A stretch of 64,000 nt of DNA, from contig OX419761.1 in NCBI GenBank assembly GCA_948567375.1, positions 9,674,501-9,738,500 of the forward strand. Reading direction: 5' to 3'. The DNA comes from Lunularia cruciata (lineage: Eukaryota > Streptophyta > Marchantiopsida > Lunulariales > Lunulariaceae). This document shows positions 1 to 11,086 of the stretch, one piece after another. A model generated the notes under the pieces. It was not told the origin of the DNA. It saw nothing but the letters and a program-made list of their open reading frames with translations, and searched no databases. The stretch's first letter is position 1. Each line of letters starts with the position of its first letter. The translations under genes were made by a program, and so were the position numbers.

Positions 1-1984
1 AAAGACTTATGTGATGAAACATCAAGCGGTCTTCTTCCACAAGATGTTTGCAGTGGAGCCAATCAATTGGGCAAAGTGCTTTCATCAGTGTGCAAGACAA
101 ATGGTGTGGAACTTGCAAGACAAGTTGCCTCCACACTACATTGTGCCATTTGCAGCCCATTTTTACTTGGGACTGAACTTGCTGAACGCGGCGGAGACAC
201 AAGATGGTGTCACACTTCCACCCCAATTTGAGAAGAGATGCTGATGCGGAGGAGCAGCAATAAATCTTGCAGATAAGAAGTAGTGACGAGCATTATGCAT
301 AGACGGGGCAGAGTGTGTAGTTGAAGGTAAGCACTCCAAAGTCAAAGAAGAGGAGTCAACAAGGAGAAGAAGAAGAAGTAGTGGCGACGAGATCTTGGAA
401 GATCAAGAAGGTAAACCTAAGGAGAAATTTGGTGGTAATCACATCATTGGGCAAAAAATCAGAAGGGGAGGCTGAGTGCAAGTCAGAAGACTCGGACAAG
501 GAGGAAGAACCCGAATTCATGTTGCAGAGTGGTGACACAAGCAGCAAGAGTGAAGAGGGAATGGAGATGCAATTGATACCCAAGGAGGAAGAAGGAAAGA
601 TGGAAATAGAAGAAGAAGGTAACCCAAGACCCAAAGACAAAGCTTCAGAGCAAGAGGAGAAGAGGGTGACCATTCAAAGAGGAGTCCATTCCATAATGAA
701 AGGTGAAGTATGAAGCGGGACCAAGTAATGTAAGAGAAATGGAGAGTGGAAGTTTGGGGAGCAAAGAATCCATCCCAATAAGGCAATTGTGGCTAAGAAA
801 GCGAGTGTTGAGTGAAGAAGAGGTGAAGAAGGAGAAAAGTCCGCACATCAAGGAGAACACAAGTGAAGGGGTAGAGTATCTACGAGAGGTGGTGTGCCTA
901 TTGTTAGCAAAGTTGGAGCAAAAGAAGGAGATGCAATTAAAGTGTACAGAAGTGAAGACTTTGTTGCAGGTGTTAGCAAGATTAGATGAAGAGAACTTGG
1001 AGTTGAAGAAGAGTACTACCCGAGGTGGGGAGGAGAGGGAAGTACTACGAGTAGATGCAGTAGTATAGAATCAGGTAATTGAAAACTTAAAGAAGGAAGT
1101 GTGGAGTAGAGAGAGAATGATAGAGCAGAATGTCATAGCAAGGGAAAGACAAATAGCGGAGTATGAGATCTTGATACAAAAATTTGTTGATTCACAATTA
1201 GAAATTATTCATGCTATTGCAAGAGTACCAAAGAAGGAGCAAGAGCTTGATAGAGTGATGGAGAGTGTGGAAGAGAAGAAGCAGCTCTAGCAGAGAGAGT
1301 TGACAATGAGATATAGAGAAGAAGAAAGATTGAGGGAGATACTTCATAGTCTGGAGGAGAAGATTTTTCAGAAGGAGAAGGAGAAGGAGATAGTGAAAGC
1401 CAAGTTCAAGGCACAATTGGCAATGTATAGCGAAGATTGGCTTGCAGATCAAGAATGGGAAAGAAGAATGAGAAGTGAGCCATTGAAAGAGATTGTAACA
1501 AAGATGAATGCAATGCTGAGTACAGAAGTCAACATCAAGATTGAAGAAACAAGATTGCACAAGTTGAAGTTGTTGATGCAGGAGATGAGGAGGAGAAATA
1601 TGAAGGATAAGGACTTGAATGCCTTGCTAATTAGTCTCAAAACTTGTGTAGATAGGAAGATATTAGAAGTGGAAGATAATATCACGATCAGATTAGATTT
1701 AGTAAAGTTGGAGAGATGAACTTTGGAAGGATGTAAGAGCAAAGCCCAAAGTAGATGACATAGGACTACAAATATCTTTGGAGTTATCGTTGGAGACTTT
1801 AGAGAATAGTGGGTCAGGAGATAGAGATTTAGAAAGAATACATGTGATGTGGATTGTAGATCAGAAAGAAGAAGTAGTAGAATTGGTAGAGGAATTAGTA
1901 GTTATGAAACCTGAGGATAGAGTAGTGTGTGAAGCTACATTAGGTTTGGAAGCTGAGGAAGAGGTAGACATTGGATCGGAGTAG
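1..1984 (+). pseudogene. LTR-encoded coiled-coil protein, decayed (copy A)
   Basis: Frame pieces at 11-244, 321-713, 703-1068, 1099-1290, 1300-1719 and 1778-1984 form one decayed gene. The first piece has the family signature MKHQAVFFH followed by NWAKCFHQ and PFAAHFYLGLNLL, shared with copies E, D and G. Next comes a Glu/Lys-rich stretch, then about 300 residues of heptad-like coiled coil (EEERLREI, LHKLKLLMQEMRRR), then a conserved C-terminal block with DRKILEVEDN. The pieces lie in several frames separated by stops, so it cannot make a full protein. The true start is left of the window. The family is unknown to me. It does not look like gag, because no zinc knuckle or capsid-like region is visible. 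Confidence 0.65.
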
Positions 1985-2102
1985 TAACAATATTGAGATT
2001 TGAAGAGGCAGATATGAAGAGGTGCATTGTCATTTTGGATCTACAGGTTAGAAAAGTTGTTATAGAACGGTATAGTTGTTAGTAACTATCAAGTGCTTTG
2101 CC

Positions 2103-2110
2103 TATTTAAA
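2103..2110 (+). promoter_or_regulatory. TATA box of coil-LTR A
   Basis: CCTATTTAAAAGG lies about 120 bp after the end of the coiled-coil frame and about 670 bp before the LTR end. Equivalent TATTTAA motifs occupy the same place in B, C and D. By LTR logic the frame therefore sits in U3, and this box would start the genomic RNA. Confidence 0.55.
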
Positions 2111-2783
2111 AGGGGCATTCATAGTATATTTTTATTTAGTGCTCATAATTCTGAGAATAGATAAAGCAAAGTGTTGTGAAGCAATGCTTGTCGTTTGAGC
2201 TTAATTTTGAGTATCAATTTTGTGTTCATGTTTGTGAGTGTGTGGAGAATTTTGAAGTGCAAATTAGTGTGCATGTTGGATGTTGGATTTCGTAGCCTTG
2301 ATCTTTACTGTGTGTGTTTGATCTTGAGTGAAATGCAATTGGAGCAATGCCTTGATAGTTGATCTGAGAGGAATTAATGTTGGTAGTATTCTGCATTTGT
2401 GAGTGCAACGTAGAGTTGATGTGAAACAATTTTGATCGAGGAAGTTGTGCATTCAATGGAAGGGTGGAACACAATTCTGAGGCAAAGTCATTTTGCATTG
2501 AAGTGCCATTTTTGGGAAAGACTAAATCATCATAATCAAGATTGTTTGGAAAGATTTGATGGAGTTGTGATTAAGTGTGACAAATTGTTGTGATGAGACT
2601 ATAAGTTAGTGCTTGTTATTCTCTTTTGGGTGTAGTTGCTACCTGAGAGATTAAAGTAGAACTCAAGAATAACTACTTGTTATTATTTGACTTTGTATTT
2701 GACCAACTTTGAATCGTATCTCTGCAAGAAAAAAATTTACTTATCTGATTATCGCAAAAGTGATATTTGCCAGGTTGTCACAT

Positions 2784-3290
2784 ACATTTCCAATGTTACC
2801 TATTTGGTAGCCCCTTTACTCTCATGACTGATCATCAGCCACTAAAGTGGTTGATGGAGTCCGATAAGCTTTCAAAGAAGCTTGCACAATGGGCTCTACT
2901 ATTACAAGAGTATGAGTATTCACGGTTATTCATAGACATGGAGTGGTGAACCGTGATGCAGATGGGATGAGTAGAAACCCATGTCCCAACCAGAAGGATC
3001 AGACCAGAGCATGTTGGCATGGTGAGACAGATGAGGAGATGGTGCCAAGTTGGCATGCATCTGCCTTTCTCTATATATTTTTTAGACTTTGGTGGTATCT
3101 CTCTTAGTGCATACAGGAGGAGTTATTGAGGTCACAAATCCAAAGAGTGAAGATATTGGTATAGTTCAGCAAGATAGTCATGATGATGTCTTAGTGATGG
3201 ACTATCTTTGCACTAGTGTTGTGGATGGCATAGTTTGGGCCAAGAAGACCATGCTCTTTAGTGAGCCAGACGGTTCAGATTAGAGGGAAA
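2784..3290 (+). pseudogene. RNase H end of H pol and linker
   Basis: 2767-2949 reads FTLMTDHQPLKWLMES, the RNase H segment with the catalytic Asp of TDHQPL, followed by ARWALLLQEYEY-like residues (here AQWALLLQEYEY) and, after a stop, DADGMSRNP, the usual end of gypsy RNase H. A linker piece at 3089-3283 matches 59936-60163 of element I. Stops break the frame. The RT part is missing because copy A sits at the junction. Confidence 0.7.
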
Positions 3291-4590
3291 ACACCTTTTG
3301 CATGTATGGGAGGATGGTAGAGTGAGAGTAGTACCACTTCCATCTCAAAGACTATAGTTGGTCCGCCATGCTCATGAGGAGCATTTTGGAGTAAAGCATA
3401 CATATAGCTTACTCTAGATTCATTATTGGTGGTGCGGTATGCAGACTGATGTATGGCAGTTTGTTGCCAGATGTGTGGTTTATGAGCAAGTTAGAGCATC
3501 ATTCAATGCTCTTATGCCAGAATTACACCCATTACCTATCATTGGATTGGATATAGCTGGAGTTTGGACTTTGCTAGACATTTACCATTGACTGTGAGAC
3601 ATCATTGGTATGTTTTGGTGATAGTGGAGCACTTCTCTAGGGGGATTGAGTTGGTGGCACTTCTTGACAAGTCCAATGAAGGGACAACTTACTCGTTCAT
3701 AGTCATTTTGGTGCACCTATTCAGTTTTTGATTGATCAGGGTATAGAGTTCATGGGGGAGTTTTAGGTCTTGTGTGACAAGGCTTTGATTGATCATCATA
3801 CTACCTCTCAAGATCACCTTGAGGTAGATGGCTTAGTAGAGGGAGTGGTTCAGACAATAAAGAGAGGATTACAAAAGTATGGTTTGCAAAGAGGCCACTT
3901 GGGAGATTGGGATCTCCAGTTACCTTGGTTGGCCATAGGCTATTGGTTCAACCAGCAAGCCTCCTTAGCACTCTTCTCTCAATACTTTCTACTCTATGGA
4001 CGAGGTCCAAATTTACTTGTAGCCATTCATCAAGATGCAATTGTAGTTTTGGACTTGGATGATCTAGATGTATGGATAAGCACATGTTCTCAACGGGCAG
4101 AGATCTTTTGGAGAGTGACACCAATGGCCTTTGAGAACTTGGCAATTGCTCAACATAAAGATACCTTATGTTATGCTACTATTCAAGAAGGAGGTTATAG
4201 ACCCTTGATTCATTGATTTCATCTGAGGGACTATGTATATCTATAATAGACAACATCGATGACAATTGATGTTTGTACAAGCTGCACTATCTTGAAAGTG
4301 CATGATGTTTTGCCATCTGGAGTCCTCATGTCCTTATGAAGGACATGATGGAGTTTTTTGGAAGGATCATGTGCGCAATTGGTGCCATACCACCTCCCAA
4401 ACATTGATGGTCCTATGGACCCAAGCTTGGTACTTGTACGTGCAGGCTTGAGGTGTATGTTATATGGCTCTTTTGGTGGGGCTACTATTATGTTAGTGTG
4501 TGATAGCTGAGAGGATGGCATATGGTAGGTATGACTCCTCCTCTCACGGTGTTTCCTCATGGATAGTGGTTATGTCCTAGATGTACTTGA
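3290..4590 (+). pseudogene. integrase with degraded C-terminal PHD remnant (element H)
   Basis: The domain begins with an HHCC-like zinc region (HAHEEHFG, then ARCVVYEQ with the last Cys lost). The DDE core follows, with IDQGIEFMGEF (second Asp) and EVDGLVEGVVQTIKRG (Glu). The open stretch 3770-4216 carries the core end and tail: LPWLAIGYWFNQQASLA, YGRGPNLL, then AENLAIAQHKDTL-like residues. After 4230 the frame continues as NIDGPMDPSLVLV and GLRCMLYGSFGGATIMLVCD. That is a PHD-finger start with Cys2 changed to Tyr, and it then breaks down. Several stops make it non-functional. The better-preserved version is in element I (58565-58699). Confidence 0.7.
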
Positions 4591-4748
4591 CCTATAGCTA
4601 GGTCATCCTTTATATGGTATAGATTGTAGACAGGCGACTAATGATGGAGCTCAATAGCACCTGGCCTCCTGATCTTTGCCCATCATATAAGGTATACCAT
4701 ATACTTAGAATAGATGGCTATTTCAAGCTAGAGGGACCTAACCGCCAG

Positions 4749-4769
4749 CTAGGGGAGCGGGGGCCCAAT
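4749..4769 (+). promoter_or_regulatory. polypurine tract of H
   Basis: The purine-rich CTAGGGGAGCGGGGG lies just before the LTR start at 4770. The same position in I has AGCTAGGGGAGTGAT next to its LTR. This is the primer site for plus-strand DNA synthesis. Confidence 0.6.
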
Positions 4770-5287
4770 TGTGGCACTTTAGAATCTATGTATGACTTAT
4801 GTGTGAGCTATGTATATATAGTGTATGATGTTGATAGCAATTTATGTTGTGTAGCAATGTATATACACAAGACAATTGTCATGCCATTTGTAGTGTCACA
4901 TCTAGATTGCTTGGATACTTGAGTTGCAGTGATAGTAGTTGGAGGTATTTTAGCAATCACTCATAGACTGCTTTTTGATGGTCAAATTTTTTGTTTGGGG
5001 TACTGACTTCATGGTGGGGCCCATCATCACTATGCACCGTTTGCACCATTGGCACCGTTGGATTTGCCGTCAACGGGACCATGAGGGTTTCGGACCTAGC
5101 TCAAGTCCAAGGGTATACTTTCAAAGTGCAGTTGTCGAGAGCTCACTTCTTTGATGTTAAACCTTCAAGTTCTTGGCTATGGTGGATAGAAACCGACAAG
5201 CGTCACTTGGATTCTCTTAGCTAGAGTGGGTGTGGGCTTGACTTTAATCAATGCACACTTGTTGGCTAGTTTATAGAGTGACAGATC
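4770..5287 (+). repeat. LTR of element H, left part
   Basis: It starts TGTGGCACTT immediately after the polypurine tract. It is interrupted at 5288 by J and resumes at 13112. The joined length, about 650 bp, agrees with the 649-bp LTR of I. The first 100 bp (4770-4868) recurs at the far end of the same LTR (13163-13254). Confidence 0.75.
5284..5287. repeat. target-site duplication of J, left
   Basis: GATC directly precedes the J terminus TGTGAGCC and directly follows the other terminus at 13112-13115. The H LTR sequence reads through when J and one copy are removed mentally, which agrees with the aligned LTR of I. Confidence 0.65.
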
Positions 5288-5979
5288 TGTGAGCCGGCTT
5301 GTCTCTCACTCATGATGAACCTCTGATGGCTATTATGGTAGCGCACTATGGACTAAGAAGGCAAGGAGCCCCAACTCCATCATACTCCTCCAAGGCTAAC
5401 ACTCCAAGACTCAAGACATTGCCCACTAGAGAACTCAATGAGAGAGAGATAGTTGCAAATGAAAGGATGATGAGTACCCCCTCACCCCTTGTTTATATAC
5501 TTGTGAAATAGTTACGTACCAAAGTTACTAATTACCGTAGTAACTCAAGTTACTAGACTAAAAATCAAGTAAAGTCAAAAAGTAGAAAGGAATATCCATT
5601 CACATGGGCATATTCCCCTAAGCATGTGGTCTGATCTTGACCCAACCACTAAGTCAAGGATTCCTTCACATGGGCTATCCTTGGACTAAAAAAGAATCTA
5701 AAACAAAAAGGCTTGCGGGCCCAAGAGTTCTCAACTCTTTCCTCAAAGCCAAACACCTAGGAATAATACCAAGTCGACACACTAAAATCCAAAATAGTGA
5801 TGCTCATCTTTTCTACTTCATCTAAAGTAAGGTCCCCTCTATCTTAGCTATGACTAACTTTAGCTAACCATGACTAATATAGAACCATCCTTTACCTCTA
5901 TATAAATAATATCTCTTAAGTACTTGTAATACCAAGCTAAATATCACAATACCACACACATGCACAAATGGGTGTTACA
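5288..5979 (-). repeat. 3' LTR of J
   Basis: In element orientation it begins TGTAACACCC at 5979 and ends CCGGCTCACA at 5288. It is the same length (692 bp) as the other LTR at 12420-13111. A polypurine tract abuts its start. Confidence 0.95.
5491..5499 (-). promoter_or_regulatory. TATA box in 3' LTR of J
   Basis: Minus-strand AGTATATAAACAAGG is a good plant TATA box about 480 bp into the LTR, leaving about 200 bp of R-U5. It is identical in the other LTR at 12623-12631. A second TATA-like motif (5898-5908) lies too close to the LTR start to be the likely one. Confidence 0.55.
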
Positions 5980-5990
5980 TTTACTCCCGG
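5980..5990 (-). promoter_or_regulatory. polypurine tract of J
   Basis: The minus strand reads CCGGGAGTAAA immediately before the LTR start TGTAACACCC. It is short but correctly placed as primer for plus-strand synthesis. Confidence 0.55.
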
Positions 5991-6027
5991 ACTAAGTTTT
6001 CACTTTGTCCTCAAAGTGAAGGTCTCT

Positions 6028-7145
6028 CTACCTTCTATGGTACATCTTCAACTTATCATGGTTAATCCTATCAAAGTGTCTTCCTCCCAACTCCTTGAGA
6101 TCATAGGTGTAATTGCCCCACACCTTCTCCACTATGAAAGGTCCAAAGTACTTAGGCAAAAACTTCTTTTGCACTCTCTTGAATTGAATGGAATCAAACA
6201 ACATTACCCAATCACCTTCTTTGAAAGTCTCCACCTTCTTCTTGACTTGCCTCTTGTCATAACTCTCTTTTTGTTTCCTTTGGGCTTGCTCTAATCGAAT
6301 GATAGCAACTGCTCTTGCCTCTTCCAACTCCATGAGTTGATCTTTCCTTGACTTGTCTGCATCACCTCCTTGTGCTTTCTTCAATCTCCTATGAATGCTT
6401 TGGAAGGTAGGAAGATCAAAGTGAATAGGTAAGGTACACTCAATACCATATATCAATTGAAATGGAGAATATCCGGTGGAAGTCTTCATGGTTGTCCTCT
6501 ACTCCCATAAAACTGCATGAATCCTCTTGTCCCAATGATGTTTAGCCCCCTCCATTTCTGCATCTTTGGCCAACATCATGCACAAGGTCTGATTGGTTCT
6601 CTCTGCCAAGCCATTGGAATTTGGCTTATAGGATGTAGTTACTCTATATGTGATAGAGAAATGTCGTAGCATGGCTGTAGTAATGCTTCCTATAAACTCT
6701 CCTCCTCTATCAGAAACCACTCCAAAGGGCATCCAAACCTAGTGATAATGCGTTCATAAAGAAATCTACCCACTTCATCTTCATTCTTGTCCCTCAATGG
6801 TCTAGCCTCAACCCACTTGGTAAGGTAATCAGTAACTACCACAATGTACCAATTGTTCCTTGGGGTTCTATTAAAAGGTCCTACAAAATCAATTCCCCAC
6901 TTCTCAAAAGGTCCTAGCAATAGAATTGATCTAAGTGGTGGACTGGATGTGGACTTTCTAGCAAAAGCTTGACAAACATGACAAGTTTTGCAATAATCAA
7001 GACAATCCTTGAAAATCCCTCTCCAATGGTAACCTGCATCTAGAATCTTGAAAGCAGTCACCTTTCCTGCAAAGTGTCCTCCACATACTAAACCTTCATG
7101 AAACTCCTTTATGAGTAGGATAGACTCTTCCTTACCCACTGCTCT
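6028..7145 (-). pseudogene. integrase of J
   Basis: The piece 6690-7139 has the zinc-binding region (GGHFAGKVTAFKILDAGYHW, then CKTCHVCQ) and the core start WGIDFVGPF with the first catalytic Asp. The second Asp (VSDRGGEFIG) and Glu (NSNGLAERTNQTL) are in 6499-6732. The tail 6028-6489 holds STGYSPFQLIYGIE and a GPF-type module (LPKYFGPFIVEKV). This tail follows the GPY/F pattern, and no chromodomain is visible. Damage: a TGA at 7146 separates it from RT/RNase H in the same frame, a frameshift occurs near 6700-6730, and a TAG replaces the expected Tyr codon at about 6497. All catalytic residues are still present. Confidence 0.85.
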
Positions 7146-9908
7146 TCAAAGTAGACCATCTGCTCCTTGGTGAAAAAGAATATCCTCCACCATTGTGTAA
7201 GGTCTAGATCTTGCTGCAAGGGCCTTCCTCTCCCTAGCATGCATCCCTTCTGGATAGTTACCTCTTGTCACAAAATCCACAATCTCCTTGTACTCCATTG
7301 GAATCTCTTGGGTGACTGAGATTGTCATGAGCTCCTCATTCGGGAAGGAATCATCCACTGGCTCATCTCCATCATGATCATAGGCTCTAGATAACAAATC
7401 AGCATTTGCATGTTTCTTTCTTGGCCTATCTTCAATGGTGTAGTCATACTCAGACAAGAGTATCATCCACCTTGCTAGTCTCCCTTCAACATTAGGCTTG
7501 TTGAAGATGTACTTCAAAGCCTTGTGATCCGTGACAATTGTGGCTTTCCCTCCAATCAAGTAGTGTCTAAACTTCTTGAGACCAAAGATCACTGCCAACC
7601 CTTCTCTCTCCGTGACAAAGTAGTTCTTCTCTGCTGAAACCATCTGCCTACTAGTATAACCTATTGGATGATCATGCTCATCTTGGTCTAATTGACTAAG
7701 AGTGCATCTTATAGCTACATTAGAAGCATCAGTGTAGAGGATGAAAGGCTTACTCCAATCAGGTTTAGCAAGAATTGGAGCTACAACAAGGGATTGCTTG
7801 AGCTCCTCAAAAGCTTTGAGAGCCTCCTTGTCTTCCAAAATCACCATGTAATCTATACCCTTCTTCATGTAGATGGTCAATGCATAAGCCTTGTTGGAAA
7901 ATGAGAAGATGAACCTCCTATAGTACCCAACCATCCCCAAGAATTGGCGTAACTTTGTCAAGCTTGAAGGGAATGGAAGGTCTGAGATTTTCCTCACCTT
8001 CTTAGGATCAACTGCTATTCCATCCTTGGAGATGATGTGCCCCAAAAGTAGACCTTCTTCACATCCAAAAATGCACTTCTCTGGGTTGAGTGATGCATTT
8101 GCCTCATCCAAGCATTGCAAGACTTTGATTAGGTGTTCAAAGTGCTCCTCCTTGCTCCCATAGACACAAAAGTCATCAATGAAGTCTCTCACAAATTTCC
8201 CAATGAAAGGTTCAAATACCTTGTTCATGAACCATTGGAATGTGGCTGGAGCATTGCAAAGCCCAAAAGGCATGACCTTGAAAGCGTAAGTTCCCCAAGG
8301 TGTGGTAAACGTGGTGAGTTGTTGATGCTCTGGTGCAATCTTGATTTGGTTGTATCCACTATAACCATCTCCAAAACTGTACCTCTCATGACCTGCAACC
8401 TCCTCCAAGATCTCATCAATGAATGGCAATGGGTAGTAGTCCTTCTTGGTAACAGCATTAAGCTTCTTGTAATCCACACATACCCAAAGCTTGCCATTCT
8501 TTTTCTTCACAATGACAATTGGAGACACCCATTCTGAATTCTCCACCTCAAAGATAAATCCAGCCTCCTTGAGCTTATCAATCTCCTCCTTCACAACCAA
8601 AGATATTGGTGGGCTAATGCGACGTTTCTTTTGGCGGATTGGTCTTGCATGTGACTCCACCTCTATCTTGTGCTCCTCCAAGGTGACTTCCTTCAAATCC
8701 TTGTAACTAAAAGCAAACACATAGATGAACTTGCGGAAAATCTCCTCAAATCTCACCTTCTCCTCCTTGGTAACATTTGGGCCATACTTGAGGGTAGCTA
8801 ACCTTCTCTCTACCTCCTCAAGTGTCAATGGTGATTTGTCCGGGTCCTTCAAAACCTCTGGCTTAGGTGCAAAATCCATAGCACACAAGGGATACACATC
8901 TGAATCAGATTCAGATTCATCCTCCTCCATGGAAGTCTCTTCTTCCATGCTTGTGTCCACACCTGAAGCTCCTTCTTCAGAATCTGATTCCCAATAATCT
9001 GAAGATGGTGTATCTGAATGTGAAGTGTTGGTGGTGTTAGTCACAAGAACTGTGACTCTATGGTTTGACGGCCCAATCCTCAAGTACCCTTTGTGCCATC
9101 GATCAGTTGTGCGTGTTGCTCTCAACCATGGCCTCCCAAGAAGTAAGTCATAGCTTGAATCCTTCAAGACTTGGAAAGTCATGAGATTTTGAACTCCCAT
9201 AACTGAAACTATCACCTTATCCATCACTCCTACTGGTTGAACTTGTTGCTTGTTTGCCATGCTCACCACAAATGTTGAAGGTCTTGAGGGTATCATACCC
9301 AACTTCTTCATCAACCTTTCTGACATGGCATTCACTGCTGATCCTCCATCAACCAATGCATCCTTGATGTTGTGACCATTCACTCTCACATCAATCTTGG
9401 AGGCATATTCACAAGCCTCCCATGGTGCTGGCTTGGCATCCACCACCCCCATTGATATTGGAACTTTTGCCTTCTTCTTCTTCTTGCTCCTTGTACACCT
9501 CAAACCACCTCTTAGCTCTTTTCTCAAGGTAGGGTTCAAAGCAATCAATTGGCCCACTATGATGTTAGCCTTGTGACTACCAACATCCTCCAACACATTG
9601 TAGTTCCATTGTTGCTTTGAAATCAAGAAATTCTCCATCCCCAACTTCTTCCTTGGAGTCTTTGTTGTTGATGGTGTTGAGGTGCGAGTGCTCCTAGTAG
9701 ACATAGGAGTTTCCTTGCTTGAAGTAAATCCTTGAGAAGAGTGAACATCCTTTGCAAAATGAGCTCTCTTCTTCTCTTGTGCCAAAAGCTCCAAATTAAG
9801 ACCCTTGGAGTTTGAGCACTCTCCCTTCTCATACTTGCTCTCAACCACATCTATGGATGCTATCCCCTTACCTTTGTTGGGATAAGGAGCCACTTGGGTT
9901 CCACTACC
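7146..9908 (-). pseudogene. pol of J: protease, reverse transcriptase, RNase H
   Basis: This is a long open frame (915 codons from the first Met at 9893). A Ser/Thr/Lys-rich linker leads to a retropepsin around residue 180 with ALVDGGSAVNAM (D-G-G where D-S/T-G is usual) and DLLLGRPWL. RT follows with SEWVSPIVIVKKKNGKLW, MPFGLCNAPATFQ and the catalytic FIDDFCVYG. Then LGMVGYYRRFI, and RNase H with ILYTDASNVA, TDHKALKYIF and HANADLLSRA. It is in the same frame as gag, separated only by the TGA at 9909-9911, and the same frame as integrase after the TGA at 7146. Both stops are what CGA to TGA would give. RT and RNase H look intact. Confidence 0.92.
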
Positions 9909-10853
9909 TCACTCTTTCCCTTTATTGGCTCCCTCATAACCCCTTCCTCCATGGTAAGTGGAATTTGGGCAATTCCTTTGGATATGGCCTCTTCCTCCAC
10001 AACCAAAACAATTTCTATCATTGAAATTTTTGGCTGGTTGGCCTCCTCTATATGGATAGTTTCCATAACTCCTAGACCCTCTCCCTACATTCTGATCCAC
10101 CTCTCTCTTCTCCCATAGTTGCACCACATTGATCTTGAGATCTGCAAGTTGTTCTGTGATGGTTTGAAGAGGATCTTTTGGTGGAGGTGCAAGAACTGGA
10201 GCAACCACTACTTGTGGTGCAACCCTTGCCACCAAAGTATCAGAAGTTCCACCATACTTGTAGCCTTCAGGAGGATGTGCAACCTCCTTCACCACCAAAT
10301 CACTCTCATCCCCTTCCAAACTCTCCTCCATACGAATTGCGATCTTGATAGCTTCAACCTTGGAAGAAGGTTTCTCATATCTCACCTTGCTTCTAATTTG
10401 TGGTCTCAACCCTCCCACAAAATTCTTGGTGAGCATGGTCCCTATGCCAATCATTGTAGTCTTTACATCATCCCCACCCTTTCTCAACACTATGCAAAAT
10501 CTGGACTCTAACTTTTCCACTCTTTCCACATAGACTCTCACTTTCTCTCCTTCTCCTTGCTTGAGAAATGTAACCTCACTCATCAATCTATCATAACTCT
10601 CATCAGGAAGAAAGTTCTCAATGAGTGCTGAAGTTAAAGTCTCCCAAGACTCCTCTTCCCCATCTCTCCTCTCTCTCTTTTGGTATTCTGACTCATACCA
10701 TGTAAGTGCTGCATCCTCAAAGAAATCTGGTAATAATGAGGCCCACTCATTCTTCCTCCTCTCATTGTTTCCTATGCAAGCTCTCTTGAAGTCTCTCACA
10801 AAGGCCTCCACATCTTCTCCATCTTTGCCAAAGAAAACCGGAAGTTTCCCCAT
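9909..10853 (-). CDS. gag of J
   Basis: This is a 314-residue nucleocapsid precursor and the only gag in the window without an internal stop. Residues 1-170 follow the plant Retrotrans_gag pattern: GEDVEAFVRDFKRAC, ALTWYESEYQ, ENFLPDESYDRL, ENLESRF-type residues (EKLESRF), FVGGLRPQIRSKV. A Pro/Gly-rich linker leads to a C-terminal CCHC zinc knuckle (CFGCGGRGHIQRNC). It starts with ATG at 10853. The frame ends in TGA and then continues open into protease without a shift, so pol may have been made by readthrough, or the stop may simply be a CGA to TGA mutation. Confidence 0.88.
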   Translation of the reverse strand: MGKLPVFFGKDGEDVEAFVRDFKRACIGNNERRKNEWASLLPDFFEDAALTWYESEYQKRERRDGEEESWETLTSALIENFLPDESYDRLMSEVTFLKQGEGEKVRVYVERVEKLESRFCIVLRKGGDDVKTTMIGIGTMLTKNFVGGLRPQIRSKVRYEKPSSKVEAIKIAIRMEESLEGDESDLVVKEVAHPPEGYKYGGTSDTLVARVAPQVVVAPVLAPPPKDPLQTITEQLADLKINVVQLWEKREVDQNVGRGSRSYGNYPYRGGQPAKNFNDRNCFGCGGRGHIQRNCPNSTYHGGRGYEGANKGKE

Positions 10854-11086
10854 CTTAACCTCTCGCTATCTTTCTTTCTCTCAATTTTTTTTTCTCTTTT
10901 CTTTTCTCTCATTCTATTACTAATAGAGTATATACATGACTAACACCATCTGAGAATAATCCACTCTAGGAAACAAAAAAGGTTCAGGTTGCTCCAAGAT
11001 TTTTATAGCAACATCAAATCCTAGAGTGCATATTAATCTAACTCTCATGGATAGTTTATCCATAAGTTGAAAGATTATCTCCATCA
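10854..11086. other. spacer between the J upstream ORF and gag
   Basis: 233 bp without a supported frame. A pyrimidine-rich run on the plus strand (10870-10920), purine-rich in element orientation, lies just upstream of gag. Confidence 0.5.

Larger units (their letters stand above)
1..2782 (+). mobile_element. coil-LTR copy A (right-hand part of a giant LTR)
   Basis: This is the 3' portion of a roughly 3.7-kb LTR cut by the left window edge. It ends with the family terminus GGTTGTCACA at 2782, preceded by the conserved block AAAGTGATATTTGCC also found at the ends of D, C and E. The interior holds the coiled-coil frame (to about 1984), a TATA box at 2103 and about 670 bp of R-U5-like sequence. 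Directly after 2782 the sequence enters the RNase H region of element H, so A was inserted into H. Its other flank is outside the window, so I cannot tell a solo LTR from the 3' LTR of a larger element. Confidence 0.75.
2783..5287 (+). mobile_element. methyltransferase-PHD family element H, 3' half
   Basis: This is a plus-strand gypsy-type pol fragment (RNase H, integrase, PHD remnant), then a polypurine tract and an LTR starting at 4770. Its left side is interrupted by coil-LTR A at 2782 and its LTR is interrupted by J at 5288. The LTR resumes at 13112. Sequence and order match element I on the other strand (57740-64000), including the RNase H, integrase tail and LTR. Because H is truncated inside RNase H, the methyltransferase part seen in I is not present here. 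Confidence 0.8.

Noticed and set aside
5898-5908. TATATAAATA near the J LTR start as the main promoter
   Set aside because: It lies only about 80 bp from the LTR start. The TATA box at 5491-5499 is better placed relative to U5.
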